64,000 bases of DNA from SKPT01 sp040905445 (GTDB lineage Bacteria; Planctomycetota; Phycisphaerae; Phycisphaerales; Phycisphaeraceae): contig JBBDRN010000007.1 in the NCBI GenBank assembly GCA_040905445.1, positions 119,849-183,848 on the forward strand. The letters are read 5' to 3'. The translations under genes were made by a program, and so were the position numbers. The notes beneath the pieces are model-generated. The model did no database searches. It saw only the letters and a list, made by a program, of their open reading frames with translations, and was not told the DNA's origin. This document shows positions 40,268 through 48,746 of the stretch, in pieces; the first letter of the stretch is position 1, and the number at the start of each line of letters is the position of its first letter.

Positions 40268-40343
40268 GGGTGCCACTGGCGGCTTGTCCGCCAGTGTGCG
40301 CGCCCGGCGCCGGGGCACTGGTGGGCGAGCCACCAGTGGCAAG
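40268..40343. repeat. Paired inverted palindromes, GTGCCACTGGCGG type
   Basis: GGGTGCCACTGGCGGCTTGT followed by CCGCCAGTG, then CACTGGTGGGCGAGCCACCA followed by GTGGCAAG. Nearly identical in arm sequence and spacing to 36285-36366. It lies between the DUF4139-like gene's stop and the uvrB promoter. Confidence 0.8.
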
Positions 40344-40388
40344 TCTGCCCCTAACCTATCCCTATCCCCCAGCCCCTGCCCCCTTTCG

Positions 40389-41921
40389 CTACCACGTGTA
40401 GCGCACGGTGTAGGTCACCTCGCGCTCTTCGCCGGCGGGCACCTCCAGCTCGAAGTGGAGCGTGTGGGCGTCGACGCGCTCGTGGTCGTGGCTGGCGTCG
40501 GTGACCTCGGCGGTGGGGAACCGGTAGAGGCGCTCGCGGATGATGAGCGTCTCGTCCTCGTCCTGTTTCTGGTTGCGGGCGGTCACGCGGTAGGTCTCGA
40601 CCAGCGTGCGGCGGGCGTTGTCGCGCTCCTGGTGCGTCCGCGTGCGCTCGGCGACGACGTCGAAGGATCGGCCGACCTTCACGAACACCTCCTCGCCGCG
40701 CGGCGTGTGGTCGATCAGGTCCTCGCCGACGAACTCCGGGCTGGCGTCGCCGGGGTTTTCCTTGAAGACGCGGACGCGGCCGCGCGGCAGCGGCATGCCG
40801 AGGTGGTCGTCCTCCACGTTGTCGAAGCGGATGTAGACATCGACGCTCGAGCCCGCGCTCGCCCCGAACTGCTCCCGCGGCTGGTTGCCCTGCAGGGCCG
40901 GCTCGAAGACGAGCACCTTCTCCACCGGCACATCCGCGGCCGTGGGGAAGAGGGCGAGCTGCTTGGTCGCGTTGTCCGGCACGTCCGTGCGGCGGGGCAG
41001 GGTGTAGAGGTGGTACTCGAAAAACGCCTGCTGCTCGAAGCCGGCGGCGTCGAAGTCGGGACCCGCGACACGCGGCATCGCCTCCATCCGCATCGGCTGC
41101 GGCCGCTGCTGCTCGATCCGCTGCACCTCGCCGGCGATGAGTTTGAGCTGCGCGTTTTCATACGCCGCGCCGGAGAGGTTCAGCAGCGTCACCCAGGCCG
41201 CCATGTCCGCGGCCGTGTCGTCGGCGTTGAGGATGAGGTTGTAGTCGGCCTGCCAGGTCAGCCCGTCGGTCTGGTAGCTCGTGCGCACCGCGCGCTCGCC
41301 GGCCTGTGTCGAGTGGACGAGCCAGGTGAGCGTCGGCCGCGTCACGAGCCCCTCGGGCAGCGCGCCGAGCATCACCTGCACCTCGTCGCTGTAGGGGATC
41401 AGGCGCAGACCCGCGTCGGTCTGGAGGACGAGCTGGTTGCCCGTGATCGAGATGAGCCGACCCGTGACCTCGTCGCGCGCGTTGTCACCGGCGGGGACGC
41501 TGAGGGTGACCGGGCGGTCGATGTAGCGCTCGAGCAGCTTGTCGGGGCTGGCGAGGTCGAACTCGAACTGCTGCTCGAGGACGGCGGTGGCGTCGGGGGC
41601 GTCGAGGTCGACGAAGCTGACGCTGGTCGGGTCGATGAAGCGGGCCACGTCGGTGAGCTCGAGGCGGTTGTCGCCCTCGTCGAAGGCCATGGTGCGGCGG
41701 CTGCGGATCACGGCGAAGCCGGGGACGTCGTGGGCGTACTGGGGGTTGTGGCCCATGTGCTGCTGGGCGATGTAGCGCTGCGGGTCGAACTGGTGCGGGT
41801 CGGCGTTGGAGTAGATCGTGAGGCTGAGGGACTCGGCCGGGCCGTCCTGCGCGAGGGCGGGCGCGGCGAAAAGTGCAGCGAAGAGGGCGAGCGTAATGAG
41901 GCGAGTGGGGCGGGTTGGCAT
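40389..41921 (-). CDS. Secreted protein with DUF4139-like C-terminal region
   Basis: 510 aa. The signal peptide LITLALFAALFAAPALAQ is followed by a beta-rich protein. SLTIYSNADPHQFDPQRYIA and GFAVIRSRRTMAFDEGDNRL open the mature part. TSYQTDGLTWQADYNLILN and AAWVTLLNLSGAAYENAQLKL are the DUF4139 (mucoidy inhibitor-like) core pattern. The C-terminus ends ELEVPAGEEREVTYTVRYTW as in that family. AAAGG lies 9 nt before the ATG. Probably periplasmic or outer-envelope; biochemical role unknown. Confidence 0.8.
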   Translation of the reverse strand: MPTRPTRLITLALFAALFAAPALAQDGPAESLSLTIYSNADPHQFDPQRYIAQQHMGHNPQYAHDVPGFAVIRSRRTMAFDEGDNRLELTDVARFIDPTSVSFVDLDAPDATAVLEQQFEFDLASPDKLLERYIDRPVTLSVPAGDNARDEVTGRLISITGNQLVLQTDAGLRLIPYSDEVQVMLGALPEGLVTRPTLTWLVHSTQAGERAVRTSYQTDGLTWQADYNLILNADDTAADMAAWVTLLNLSGAAYENAQLKLIAGEVQRIEQQRPQPMRMEAMPRVAGPDFDAAGFEQQAFFEYHLYTLPRRTDVPDNATKQLALFPTAADVPVEKVLVFEPALQGNQPREQFGASAGSSVDVYIRFDNVEDDHLGMPLPRGRVRVFKENPGDASPEFVGEDLIDHTPRGEEVFVKVGRSFDVVAERTRTHQERDNARRTLVETYRVTARNQKQDEDETLIIRERLYRFPTAEVTDASHDHERVDAHTLHFELEVPAGEEREVTYTVRYTW

Positions 41922-42153
41922 CGGGTGGGCCTTTCGAGTGGTCGGGGGTCGCGCGCCCCGGTGGGCGGCCGCTAACGGTTGGATGCGCGGCGGGCGGGGG
42001 GGTTCCCGGGGTGCGCTTCATTTTGTGATGGCGGTGGGGGTTGGGCAAGGGGTGGCGTCGAGGGGGGCGGTCAACCTCCCCTGGCCTGCCTCCAAGGCGG
42101 GCGTCGGAAGGGCTGGGGTGCGGCGGCGTAGGATGAGGGCGAGGAGGTGCCTT

Positions 42154-43590
42154 ATGGCATTGCAGGCGCGGTATCCGTTTTATGTCGGCGGCGAGCGGCG
42201 GGAGGGGGGCGATGAGCTGGTGGTGACGGACAAGTCGACGGGCGAGGTGGCGACGCGCGTCGCACGTGCGGATGGCACGGCCGTGGAGGAGGCGATTGCC
42301 AGCGGCGCGGCGGGGGCGGAGGCGATGCGGGCGATGCCGACGCATGCCCGGCAGGCGGTGCTGCGGCACTGCGTGGCGCGCGTCGAGCAGCGGCGCGACG
42401 AGCTGGCGGAGGCGCTGTGCATCGAGGCGGGCAAGCCGATCCGCGATGCGCGGGGCGAGGTGGCGCGCCTGGCGGACACGTTTCGCATCGCCGAGCGCGA
42501 GGCCGAGCACGCCAGCGGGGGCGAGGTGCTCGCCATGGACCTGACCGAGCGCGGCGAGCGCCACGTCGGGATGACGCGGCGCGTCCCGGTGGGCGTCTGT
42601 TCGCTGATCACGCCGTTCAACTTTCCGCTGAACCTCGTGGCGCACAAGGTCGCGCCCGCGATCGCGGCCGGCTGCCCGTTCATCCTCAAGCCGGCGCCGC
42701 GCACGCCGCTGGGCGCGATCCTCATCGGCGAGATCCTGGCGGAGACGGACCTGCCGCCGGCGGCCTGGTCCGTCGTGACCTGCAACAACGAGGATGCCAG
42801 CGCGCTCGTGGAGGACGACCGGATCGCGCTGCTGTCGTTCACCGGCTCGGATCGCGTCGGTTGGCAGCTCAAGCGGGAGGCGGGGCGGAAGCGCGTGCTG
42901 CTGGAGCTTGGCGGCAACGCGGCGGTCATCGTTGAGCCCGACGCCGACGTGGCGGACGGTGTCGAGCGCATTGCGCTGGGCGGGTTCTACCAGTCGGGCC
43001 AGAGCTGCATCAGCGTGCAGCGCGTGTACGTGCACGAGGCGGTGTATGACGCCTTTCGTGACCGTCTCGTCGCCCATGTGCGCGACGCGTGGCCGATGGG
43101 CGCGCCGATGGACGAGGCGACGCGCATCGGGCCGATGATCGACGAGGCGGCGGCCGAGCGCGTCGAGCAGTGGATCGGCGAGGCGCAGGCGGCGGGCGGG
43201 CGCGTGCTGTGCGGCGGCGGTCGCGACGGCGTCATGCACGAGGCCACGATCATCGAGAACGTCCCGGCCGACGCACGCCTGATGACCGAGGAGGCGTTCG
43301 GCCCCGTCGTCGTGCTCGCCCGCTACAGCGACTTTGACGACGCCCTGCGACGGGTCAACGCCAGCCGCTTCGGGCTGCAGGCGGGCGTCTTCACCCGCGA
43401 CCTCGCCAAGGCCCACCGCGCGTGGGACCGGCTCGACGTCGGGGCGGTGCTGATCAACGAGATTCCGTCGTGGCGCGTCGACCACATGCCGTATGGCGGC
43501 GTGAAGGACTCGGGGCTCGGGCGCGAGGGCCCGCGCTATGCGATCGAGCACATGACCGAGCTTCGACTGATGGTCGTGCGTCAACCATGA
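42154..43590 (+). CDS. Aldehyde dehydrogenase family protein
   Basis: 478 aa. The ATG at 42154 has GAGGAGG 6 nt upstream; TAGGAT at 42129-42134 is a plausible -10. VCSLITPFNFPLNLVAHKVAPA is the NAD-binding signature, SFTGSDRVGWQL carries GxTxxG, the general-base Glu is in LLELGGNAAVIVEPD and the nucleophile Cys in YQSGQSCISVQRVYVH. It resembles the lactaldehyde/glyceraldehyde-3-phosphate dehydrogenase-like group. Substrate unknown. It converges with the PKS operon. Confidence 0.92.
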   Translation: MALQARYPFYVGGERREGGDELVVTDKSTGEVATRVARADGTAVEEAIASGAAGAEAMRAMPTHARQAVLRHCVARVEQRRDELAEALCIEAGKPIRDARGEVARLADTFRIAEREAEHASGGEVLAMDLTERGERHVGMTRRVPVGVCSLITPFNFPLNLVAHKVAPAIAAGCPFILKPAPRTPLGAILIGEILAETDLPPAAWSVVTCNNEDASALVEDDRIALLSFTGSDRVGWQLKREAGRKRVLLELGGNAAVIVEPDADVADGVERIALGGFYQSGQSCISVQRVYVHEAVYDAFRDRLVAHVRDAWPMGAPMDEATRIGPMIDEAAAERVEQWIGEAQAAGGRVLCGGGRDGVMHEATIIENVPADARLMTEEAFGPVVVLARYSDFDDALRRVNASRFGLQAGVFTRDLAKAHRAWDRLDVGAVLINEIPSWRVDHMPYGGVKDSGLGREGPRYAIEHMTELRLMVVRQP

Positions 43591-43618
43591 GCGGGCGGCG
43601 TGGCGCGTCGCGTCGGAC

Positions 43619-44725
43619 TCACCCGAGCAGCGCGGCCTCGACGGTGAGCCCCGGGCCGAACGCCAGCATCACGGCCGGCCCTCCCGCACCCGCCTGCTGC
43701 AGGGCGTCGAGGATGAAGAGCACGGTGGGCGACGACATGTTGCCCATGCGCGCCAGCACGCGGCGCGACGCGTCGAGGCGGCTCGCATCGAGTTCCAGCC
43801 CCTGGGCCACGGCGTCCAGGATGCGCGGCCCACCCGGATGGACCGCCCAAGACGCGATGTCGCCAACCGCGAGCCCGTGGCCCGCGAGCCACGCGGCGAG
43901 CCACGGCGGCAGGTGCTCGCGGATGAGGTGCGGCACGCGGGGGCTCAGCGTCATCCTGAAGCCGTGGTCGCCGATCGTCCACGTCATGGCGTCGCGGGTG
44001 CCGGCGACCAGGTGGGATGCCGTATCGATCACATGCCAGGATCGGCTCGACTGTTCGTGCGGTGGCTCGACGGCGCGGAGGAGGACGGCGGCGGCGCCGT
44101 CGCTGAAGAGGGCGTTGGCGACGAGATGATCGCGGTCGTAGCCGTATTGCATGTGCAGCGAGCAGAGTTCGGCGGCGCAGAGCAGCACGTGGTCGCCCGC
44201 GTGCTGTCGGGCGAGCGCGACGGCGACGCGCAGCCCGTTGATCGCACCATGGCAGCCCATGAACCCGACGTGCGTGCGCGTGACGCCGGCGGGCAGGGCG
44301 AGGTTGTCGATCAGCTCCACGTCGAGGCCCGGGGCGTGGAAGCCGGTGCAGGAGACGGTCACGAGGTGGCGGACGCGACCGGGCTCGATGCCAGCGGTGC
44401 GGAGCGATGCCTCGGCCGCGCGGGCGGCGAGCGGCCCGGCGTGGCGGACGTAGGCCTGCATCCGCTGGCCGGTGGTCGGGCTCGCGTCGGCGGCAGGGGG
44501 GTAGAAGCCGACCATCGGCGCGGCCGCGGTCGTGTTGGCCGCGGGCGGATCGAGCACCGACGCGCGCTGCTCGACGCAGGCCTGCTCGTACAGCCGGGCG
44601 ACGATGCGCTGCTGCGCCTCGCTGGCACCAGAGCGATCGGCGGCGAGGCGCGCGGCGGCGGCCTGGGTGAACGCGCCGGGCGGCGTGGCGGTGGCGAGAC
44701 CGAGCAGGGAGGTGTGCATGGCCAT
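43619..44725 (-). CDS. Type III polyketide synthase (chalcone synthase-like)
   Basis: 368 aa with the thiolase fold. The Cys nucleophile is in VGFMGCHGAINGLRVAVALA, the His in SWAVHPGGPRILDAVA and the Asn in RVLARMGNMSSPTVLFILDA, giving the complete Cys-His-Asn triad. The opening SLLGLATATPPGAFTQAAAA is usual. It extends a starter acyl-CoA with malonyl-CoA to pyrones or resorcinols. Its ATG overlaps the FAD-protein stop (TGATG), making it the last gene of a three-gene operon. The product is likely an alkylresorcinol/alkylpyrone-type lipid, by analogy with Streptomyces srsABC. Confidence 0.92.
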   Translation of the reverse strand: MAMHTSLLGLATATPPGAFTQAAAARLAADRSGASEAQQRIVARLYEQACVEQRASVLDPPAANTTAAAPMVGFYPPAADASPTTGQRMQAYVRHAGPLAARAAEASLRTAGIEPGRVRHLVTVSCTGFHAPGLDVELIDNLALPAGVTRTHVGFMGCHGAINGLRVAVALARQHAGDHVLLCAAELCSLHMQYGYDRDHLVANALFSDGAAAVLLRAVEPPHEQSSRSWHVIDTASHLVAGTRDAMTWTIGDHGFRMTLSPRVPHLIREHLPPWLAAWLAGHGLAVGDIASWAVHPGGPRILDAVAQGLELDASRLDASRRVLARMGNMSSPTVLFILDALQQAGAGGPAVMLAFGPGLTVEAALLG

Positions 44726-45942
44726 CACCGCCTCTCCCGCAGGTAGTGCCGCACGACGAGGCCCGCGACCCGCGGATGCCACGCCAGCACGCGCATCGCG
44801 GCACCGGTCAGTGCCGGCGAGCGGAGGGCGCGGGTGACGCGCAGTGTTTGGCGATGGGCCGGCCGAATGGTTCGCCGATGCTGCTCGCTCCAGTCGTGGG
44901 CGAGGCCGGCGGGCCATCGATCGAGGCCGCGAAGGGTCGGCTCGACGGCGAGCTCGGCGCATCGGAGCGCCCAGGCGATGCCGTGGCCGGTGAACGGCTC
45001 GGCATAGCCGGCGGCGTCGCCGAGGCGCAGGACCCGATGCCCCGCCACCCCCGCCCCCGCCACGCCCGCCACTTGGCGCGTGAGGTAGGGCGTGTGGAGG
45101 TAGGCGGCGTGGCGCGTCGCCGGCGGCAGCGCGAGCCCGGCCGAGTGCGCGATTTCGGCGATGACGTCCCGCGCGGCCTGTTGCCGATCGGCCTCGCCAG
45201 CGCGTCGGTGCAGGCAGCGCGGATCGACCGCGGCAGCGATGCCGAGCTGGTCACGATCGAGGCGTACGAGCCCGACGTAGCCGCACGGTGCGACGGCCAT
45301 GTGGATGGTGCCGGCGGACACCGCGCCGTTGTCGGTGGCGAGGACGGCGCCCAGGCCGACGCGCGGGGCCGGGCGGTGGCGAGGGTCAAGGCGTGGGCCG
45401 CCGCGCAGCGCGCCGCCGGCCAGGCCGTCCGCGACGAGGACCATGCGGGCGTGCGCCGCACCGCGGCCGGCGAGGTGCACGCCGATTGTCGCCGCGTCGG
45501 GCGATGCGGGCCCGGCCACGCGGCCGGCGGTGCCGTCGTAAAACAGCGCGCCCTCGGCGCGCGCCGCGTCCACCAGCGCCTGGTCGAACTGTCGGCGCGA
45601 GATCGCCCGGCCGGGCGGCAGGGGGATCGTCGCCGCGCGCCCGGAGTTGCAAAGGTGCAAGCGGTCGGTCGTCACCGCGCCGCACGCCTCGGCGATATCC
45701 GACAAGTCGTGGCGCGCCAGCGTCTGGAGCGCCGCAGCGCTGACGCACCCGCCGCACGCCTTGTCGCGTGGGAAGCGCGCCTTGTCCAGCAGCAGCACCG
45801 ACGCACCGCGGCGGGCGAGCAGGCAGGCGGCGAACGCGCCGGCGGGCCCGGCGCCGATGACGACGACGTCAAACGTCGCGGTCGCCGCGGCGACGGGCCT
45901 TGTGGCCGCAGTGGGGGGTAGGGGGGTGGCGCGGCCGATCAT
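44725..45942 (-). CDS. FAD-dependent oxidoreductase of the PKS operon
   Basis: 405 aa. FDVVVIGAGPAGAFAACLLA is the FAD-binding GxGxxG, and CGGCVSAAALQTLARHDL and RRQFDQALVDAARAEGALF follow. GLGAVLATDNG is a middle motif and LRLGDAAGYAEPFTGHGIAW the second FAD motif. The pattern is that of the geranylgeranyl-reductase/PHBH-like flavoprotein group. It overlaps the methyltransferase gene by 4 bp (ATGA) and the PKS gene by one base. It probably hydroxylates or reduces the PKS product. Confidence 0.88.
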   Translation of the reverse strand: MIGRATPLPPTAATRPVAAATATFDVVVIGAGPAGAFAACLLARRGASVLLLDKARFPRDKACGGCVSAAALQTLARHDLSDIAEACGAVTTDRLHLCNSGRAATIPLPPGRAISRRQFDQALVDAARAEGALFYDGTAGRVAGPASPDAATIGVHLAGRGAAHARMVLVADGLAGGALRGGPRLDPRHRPAPRVGLGAVLATDNGAVSAGTIHMAVAPCGYVGLVRLDRDQLGIAAAVDPRCLHRRAGEADRQQAARDVIAEIAHSAGLALPPATRHAAYLHTPYLTRQVAGVAGAGVAGHRVLRLGDAAGYAEPFTGHGIAWALRCAELAVEPTLRGLDRWPAGLAHDWSEQHRRTIRPAHRQTLRVTRALRSPALTGAAMRVLAWHPRVAGLVVRHYLRERR

Positions 45943-46658
45943 TCGGCGCTCCACACGAGGCGCAGCCGGGCGGGCCGATGATGGGTCACGCGGGGGCGGG
46001 CCATGCCGGCGTCGCGCGCGAGCTCGGCGAGCTCGGCGGCGGTGAAGCCGGCTCGCACCGAGCGCAGGCCGTCGACATGCACGATGCGCGAGCGCGTCAG
46101 CGCGCGCGTTGCGAGGCAGGTCCCGATCAGCGCTGGCCAGGAGCGGGCGAGCTCGCCGACGACGACGAGGCGAGGCCGATGCGCCACGATGCGGGCCAGG
46201 AGTGTCCGTGCCGCATCGTTGTCGAGGTGGTGGAGGAAGAGGTTGAGCACGTAGATGTCGTAGCCGGCCGGGACGCCGGCGTCGATCACGTCCTGGCGAA
46301 AAAACCGCGCCGGGCTGGCGTCCGACCGTGACGCCGCCCGCGCCCGGGCGGCGGCGAGCGCGGTGTCGCTGAGGTCGCAGCCGTCGACGGCGACGTCGAG
46401 ACCGGTGCGAGACAGGCCACGGGCGAGCCTGAGCGTGACGTCGCCGGCGCCGCAGGCGACGTCGAGCAGGCGCAACGGGTGGTGCGCGCGGTGGTTGTGG
46501 AAGTGGTGGCGGACGGCGTCGAGGATCATGGGCCCGCTGCGTCCGACGAGGTTCAGGCGCGCGAGGCCGCGAAGCGCCTGGCGGTGCACGGCCTCGTCGA
46601 GGTCGGGGGCGTCCATGAGTTCCCCGACAAGCTCGCGCTGGGTCAGCCTGGTGCTCAT
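45939..46658 (-). CDS. SAM-dependent methyltransferase of the PKS operon
   Basis: 239 aa. Motif I is LRLLDVACGAGDVTLRLARG, then DGCDLSDTALAAARARA and VPAGYDIYVLNLFLHHLDND. The conserved N-terminus (RELVGELMDAPDLD...ALRGLARLNLVGR) is shared with methyltransferases that accompany bacterial type III PKS genes. It is the first gene of the operon; TAGACT 6 nt before the ATG suggests a leaderless start. It likely methylates the phenolic product. Divergent from the epimerase gene at 46780. Confidence 0.87.
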   Translation of the reverse strand: MSTRLTQRELVGELMDAPDLDEAVHRQALRGLARLNLVGRSGPMILDAVRHHFHNHRAHHPLRLLDVACGAGDVTLRLARGLSRTGLDVAVDGCDLSDTALAAARARAASRSDASPARFFRQDVIDAGVPAGYDIYVLNLFLHHLDNDAARTLLARIVAHRPRLVVVGELARSWPALIGTCLATRALTRSRIVHVDGLRSVRAGFTAAELAELARDAGMARPRVTHHRPARLRLVWSAE

Positions 46659-46664
46659 CGCCGC

Positions 46665-46670
46665 AGTCTA
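46665..46670 (-). promoter_or_regulatory. -10 element for a leaderless start (PKS operon)
   Basis: TAGACT on the minus strand ends 6 nt before the ATG at 46658. The same hexamer serves the HEAT lipoprotein gene at 21587-21592. Confidence 0.45.
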
Positions 46671-46779
46671 CGCCGGTGGCTGGCGGCGGACGTGCCGGTG
46701 GCATCCGGCTGCCGCGCGCCGCTACCCTGCGTGTGTGGCCGTCGCGTGATCCGCGCGGTCGGCCGCATGGGAAACCGCC

Positions 46780-48195
46780 ATGAGCGTCCACCGGTTCCGG
46801 GCCAGCGTGCAGGTTGATCAACCGCCCGAGGTCGTGTTCGGCTGGCACGAGCGGGCCGGCGCGATCGAGCGGTTGACGCCGCCGTGGCAGCCGGTGCGGG
46901 TGGTGGCCAGGCGCGGGGGCATCCGCGACGGCGACCGGGTGACGATGCGCGTGCGCGTCGCCGGGTTGCAGGTGACGTGGGTTGCGGAGCACCGCGATTA
47001 TGTGGCCGGCCAGCGGTTTCGCGATGTGCAGTTGCACGGGCCTTTTCGACGCTGGGAGCACACGCACCGGTTTGAGCCGACGGAGGCGGGCGGCTGCGTG
47101 ATGACGGACGAGATCGAGTACGAGTTGCCGGGTGGCGCGCTGGGCGACCGGCTGGGGGAGGCCTACGCGGAGCAGCGGCTCCAGCGGGTGTTCGCCTGGC
47201 GGCACGCGCTGCTCGCGCGCGACCTGGCGATGCACCGCGACTGGGCGGGCGGCCGGCGGATCAGCGTCCTGATGGCCGGTGCCAGCGGGCTCGTGGGTTC
47301 GGCGCTCCTGCCGCTGCTGACGACGGGCGGGCACCGGGTGTTCCGCCTGGTCCGGCGCGAGCCGACGGCGGCCGACGAGATCGCCTGGTCGCCCAACCGC
47401 GGCGAGCTTGACGGCGCGGCGCTGGCGGGGGTGACGGCAGGCGACGGCGAAGCCGGCGTGGACGCAGTCGTGAACCTCGCGGGCGAGCCGGTCTTCGCGC
47501 GGTGGACCGGGGCGCGCAAGCGGCGCATTCGCGACAGCCGGGTCATGACGACGCGCACGCTTGCCGGCGCGGTGGCCGGGGCGGCGGGGCTGGAGCGCAG
47601 ACCAGCCGTGATGCTCAACGCGTCGGGGGTGAACGCGTACGGCGACCGGGGGCAGGAGCGCGTGGACGAGTCGAGCGAGCGCGGGACGGGGTTCCTGGCG
47701 GAGACGTGCCGGGCGTGGGAGGGCGAGACGCAGCGCGCGGCGGACGCGGGCGTGCGGGTGGTGCTCGCGCGATTCGGGATCGTGCTCAGCCCGGCGGGCG
47801 GCGCGATCGCCAACATGCTGCCGATCTTCCGCCTGGGCCTCGGCGGGCGGCTGGGCGGCGGGGGCCAGTGGTGGTCGTGGATCAGCCTGGAGGACGCGGC
47901 GCGGGCGATCTACTTCGCCCTTGTCAACGATGCCCTGGCCGGCCCGGTCAACGTCGTCAGCCCGGGGGCGGTGACGAACCAGCAGTTCACCCGCTCGCTC
48001 GGCCGGACGCTCGGGCGGCCCACGATGCTGCCGGCGCCGGCGATGGCGTTGCGGCTGGCGCTGGGGCAGATGGCGCAGGAGACGATGCTCGCGAGCATGC
48101 GGGTGGCGCCGGCGCGGCTGGCGGGGGCGGGGTTTGACTGGGTCCACGCCGAACTCGACGGTGCGCTCGCCGATCTGCTCGGCCGGCCGGGGTGA
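46780..48195 (+). CDS. TIGR01777-type NAD-dependent epimerase with N-terminal SRPBCC domain
   Basis: 471 aa, two domains. Residues ~1-150 are SRPBCC/START-like (HRFRASVQVDQPPEVVFGWH, GPFRRWEHTHRFEPTEAGGC). Residues ~160-471 are an extended SDR (ISVLMAGASGLVGSALLPLL, DAVVNLAGEPVFARWTGARK, LNASGVNAYGDRG, WWSWISLEDAARAIYFAL, then a DUF1731-like end with GRPTMLPAPAMALRLALGQM). This fusion is known in the family. Function is uncharacterised, though homologues are linked with lipid or cell-division phenotypes. No Shine-Dalgarno was found for this start. Confidence 0.88.
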   Translation: MSVHRFRASVQVDQPPEVVFGWHERAGAIERLTPPWQPVRVVARRGGIRDGDRVTMRVRVAGLQVTWVAEHRDYVAGQRFRDVQLHGPFRRWEHTHRFEPTEAGGCVMTDEIEYELPGGALGDRLGEAYAEQRLQRVFAWRHALLARDLAMHRDWAGGRRISVLMAGASGLVGSALLPLLTTGGHRVFRLVRREPTAADEIAWSPNRGELDGAALAGVTAGDGEAGVDAVVNLAGEPVFARWTGARKRRIRDSRVMTTRTLAGAVAGAAGLERRPAVMLNASGVNAYGDRGQERVDESSERGTGFLAETCRAWEGETQRAADAGVRVVLARFGIVLSPAGGAIANMLPIFRLGLGGRLGGGGQWWSWISLEDAARAIYFALVNDALAGPVNVVSPGAVTNQQFTRSLGRTLGRPTMLPAPAMALRLALGQMAQETMLASMRVAPARLAGAGFDWVHAELDGALADLLGRPG

Positions 48196-48252
48196 CCGAT
48201 CGCCCAGGATCCAGGCGCGCCACCCATCGATCATGTCGCTTGCACCGTTCGA

Positions 48253-48278
48253 GATCAACCATCGAATGGCGGTTGATC
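48253..48278. promoter_or_regulatory. Perfect palindrome overlapping a -35 box
   Basis: GATCAACC (48253-48260), a 10-bp spacer and GGTTGATC (48271-48278) are perfectly inverted. The right arm contains TTGATC, the -35 hexamer of the promoter below. This is the layout of a repressor operator. The regulator is unknown. Confidence 0.5.
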
Positions 48279-48301
48279 GGCGCGATACCCGGGCGTAGGC
48301 T
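48273..48301 (+). promoter_or_regulatory. Promoter of the entericidin-like gene
   Basis: TTGATC (48273-48278), 17-bp spacer, TAGGCT (48296-48301). The predicted start near 48308 gives a 45-nt leader containing AAAGGA before the ATG at 48353. Confidence 0.5.
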
Positions 48302-48352
48302 TGCCAAGCCGAATTGCTTCGGGCTACGGGCTTGCGGGAAAGGATGTGGATC

Positions 48353-48523
48353 ATGCGGATTGCGGAAGTGACGGATCGTTGGTGGAGCCGTCTGACGACC
48401 CTGGCGCTGGCGCTCGTGTTGGGCGTTGGCATGGCCGGGGCACTGGGCGGCTGCGAGACGACCGAAGGCGCCGGACGCGACATCGAGTCCGCCGGCGAGG
48501 GCGTCCAGGACATAGCCAACTGA
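48353..48523 (+). CDS. Entericidin-like small lipoprotein
   Basis: 56 aa. A signal peptide (TTLALALVLGVGMAGALGGC) ends in a lipobox Cys, followed by ETTEGAGRDIESAGEGVQDI. This matches the entericidin EcnA/B pattern, in which a GxGxDIxxxGxxI helix follows the lipidated Cys. GAAAGGA lies about 8 nt before the ATG. In enterobacteria these are stress-linked membrane lipoproteins of an antidote/toxin pair. Only one is present here, so no toxin-antitoxin function is claimed. Confidence 0.82.
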   Translation: MRIAEVTDRWWSRLTTLALALVLGVGMAGALGGCETTEGAGRDIESAGEGVQDIAN

Positions 48524-48537
48524 AGCGCGGGCGAGAG

Positions 48538-48629
48538 GTGCCACTGACAAGCGGCGTCTGCGGCCGATCCGTCGGCGACCCGCGGTGGCGGCGTGCGACG
48601 GCGGACAGCCTTGCTTGTCAGTGGCACCC
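48538..48629. repeat. Inverted GTGCCACTGACAAG element
   Basis: GTGCCACTGACAAG on the left and CTTGTCAGTGGCACCC on the right are perfect inverted arms about 60 bp apart, with a GC-rich core. The outer 10 bases GGTGCCACTG are the same as those of the GGCGG-type element (36285, 40268). Located after the entericidin-like gene. Confidence 0.8.
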
Positions 48630-48746
48630 ATCCTTATCCAACGCCGATGATCCGAGAGCGGATGCGACCTCTCGCGTCCACGGGGGGTGCTGCGCTGTTC
48701 AAGCGTCCGCACCCGCCGCTGGCTCTCCATACGCCGAGGCCGGCTC

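Noticed and set aside
48353..48523. Entericidin toxin-antitoxin pair
   Set aside because: Only one short entericidin-like gene is found; no second paralogue adjoins it.
44725..48627. 1300-aa minus-strand open frame covering the flavoprotein and further upstream
   Set aside because: Only 44725-45942 has the flavoprotein; the rest is a shadow of the methyltransferase and of the plus-strand epimerase gene.
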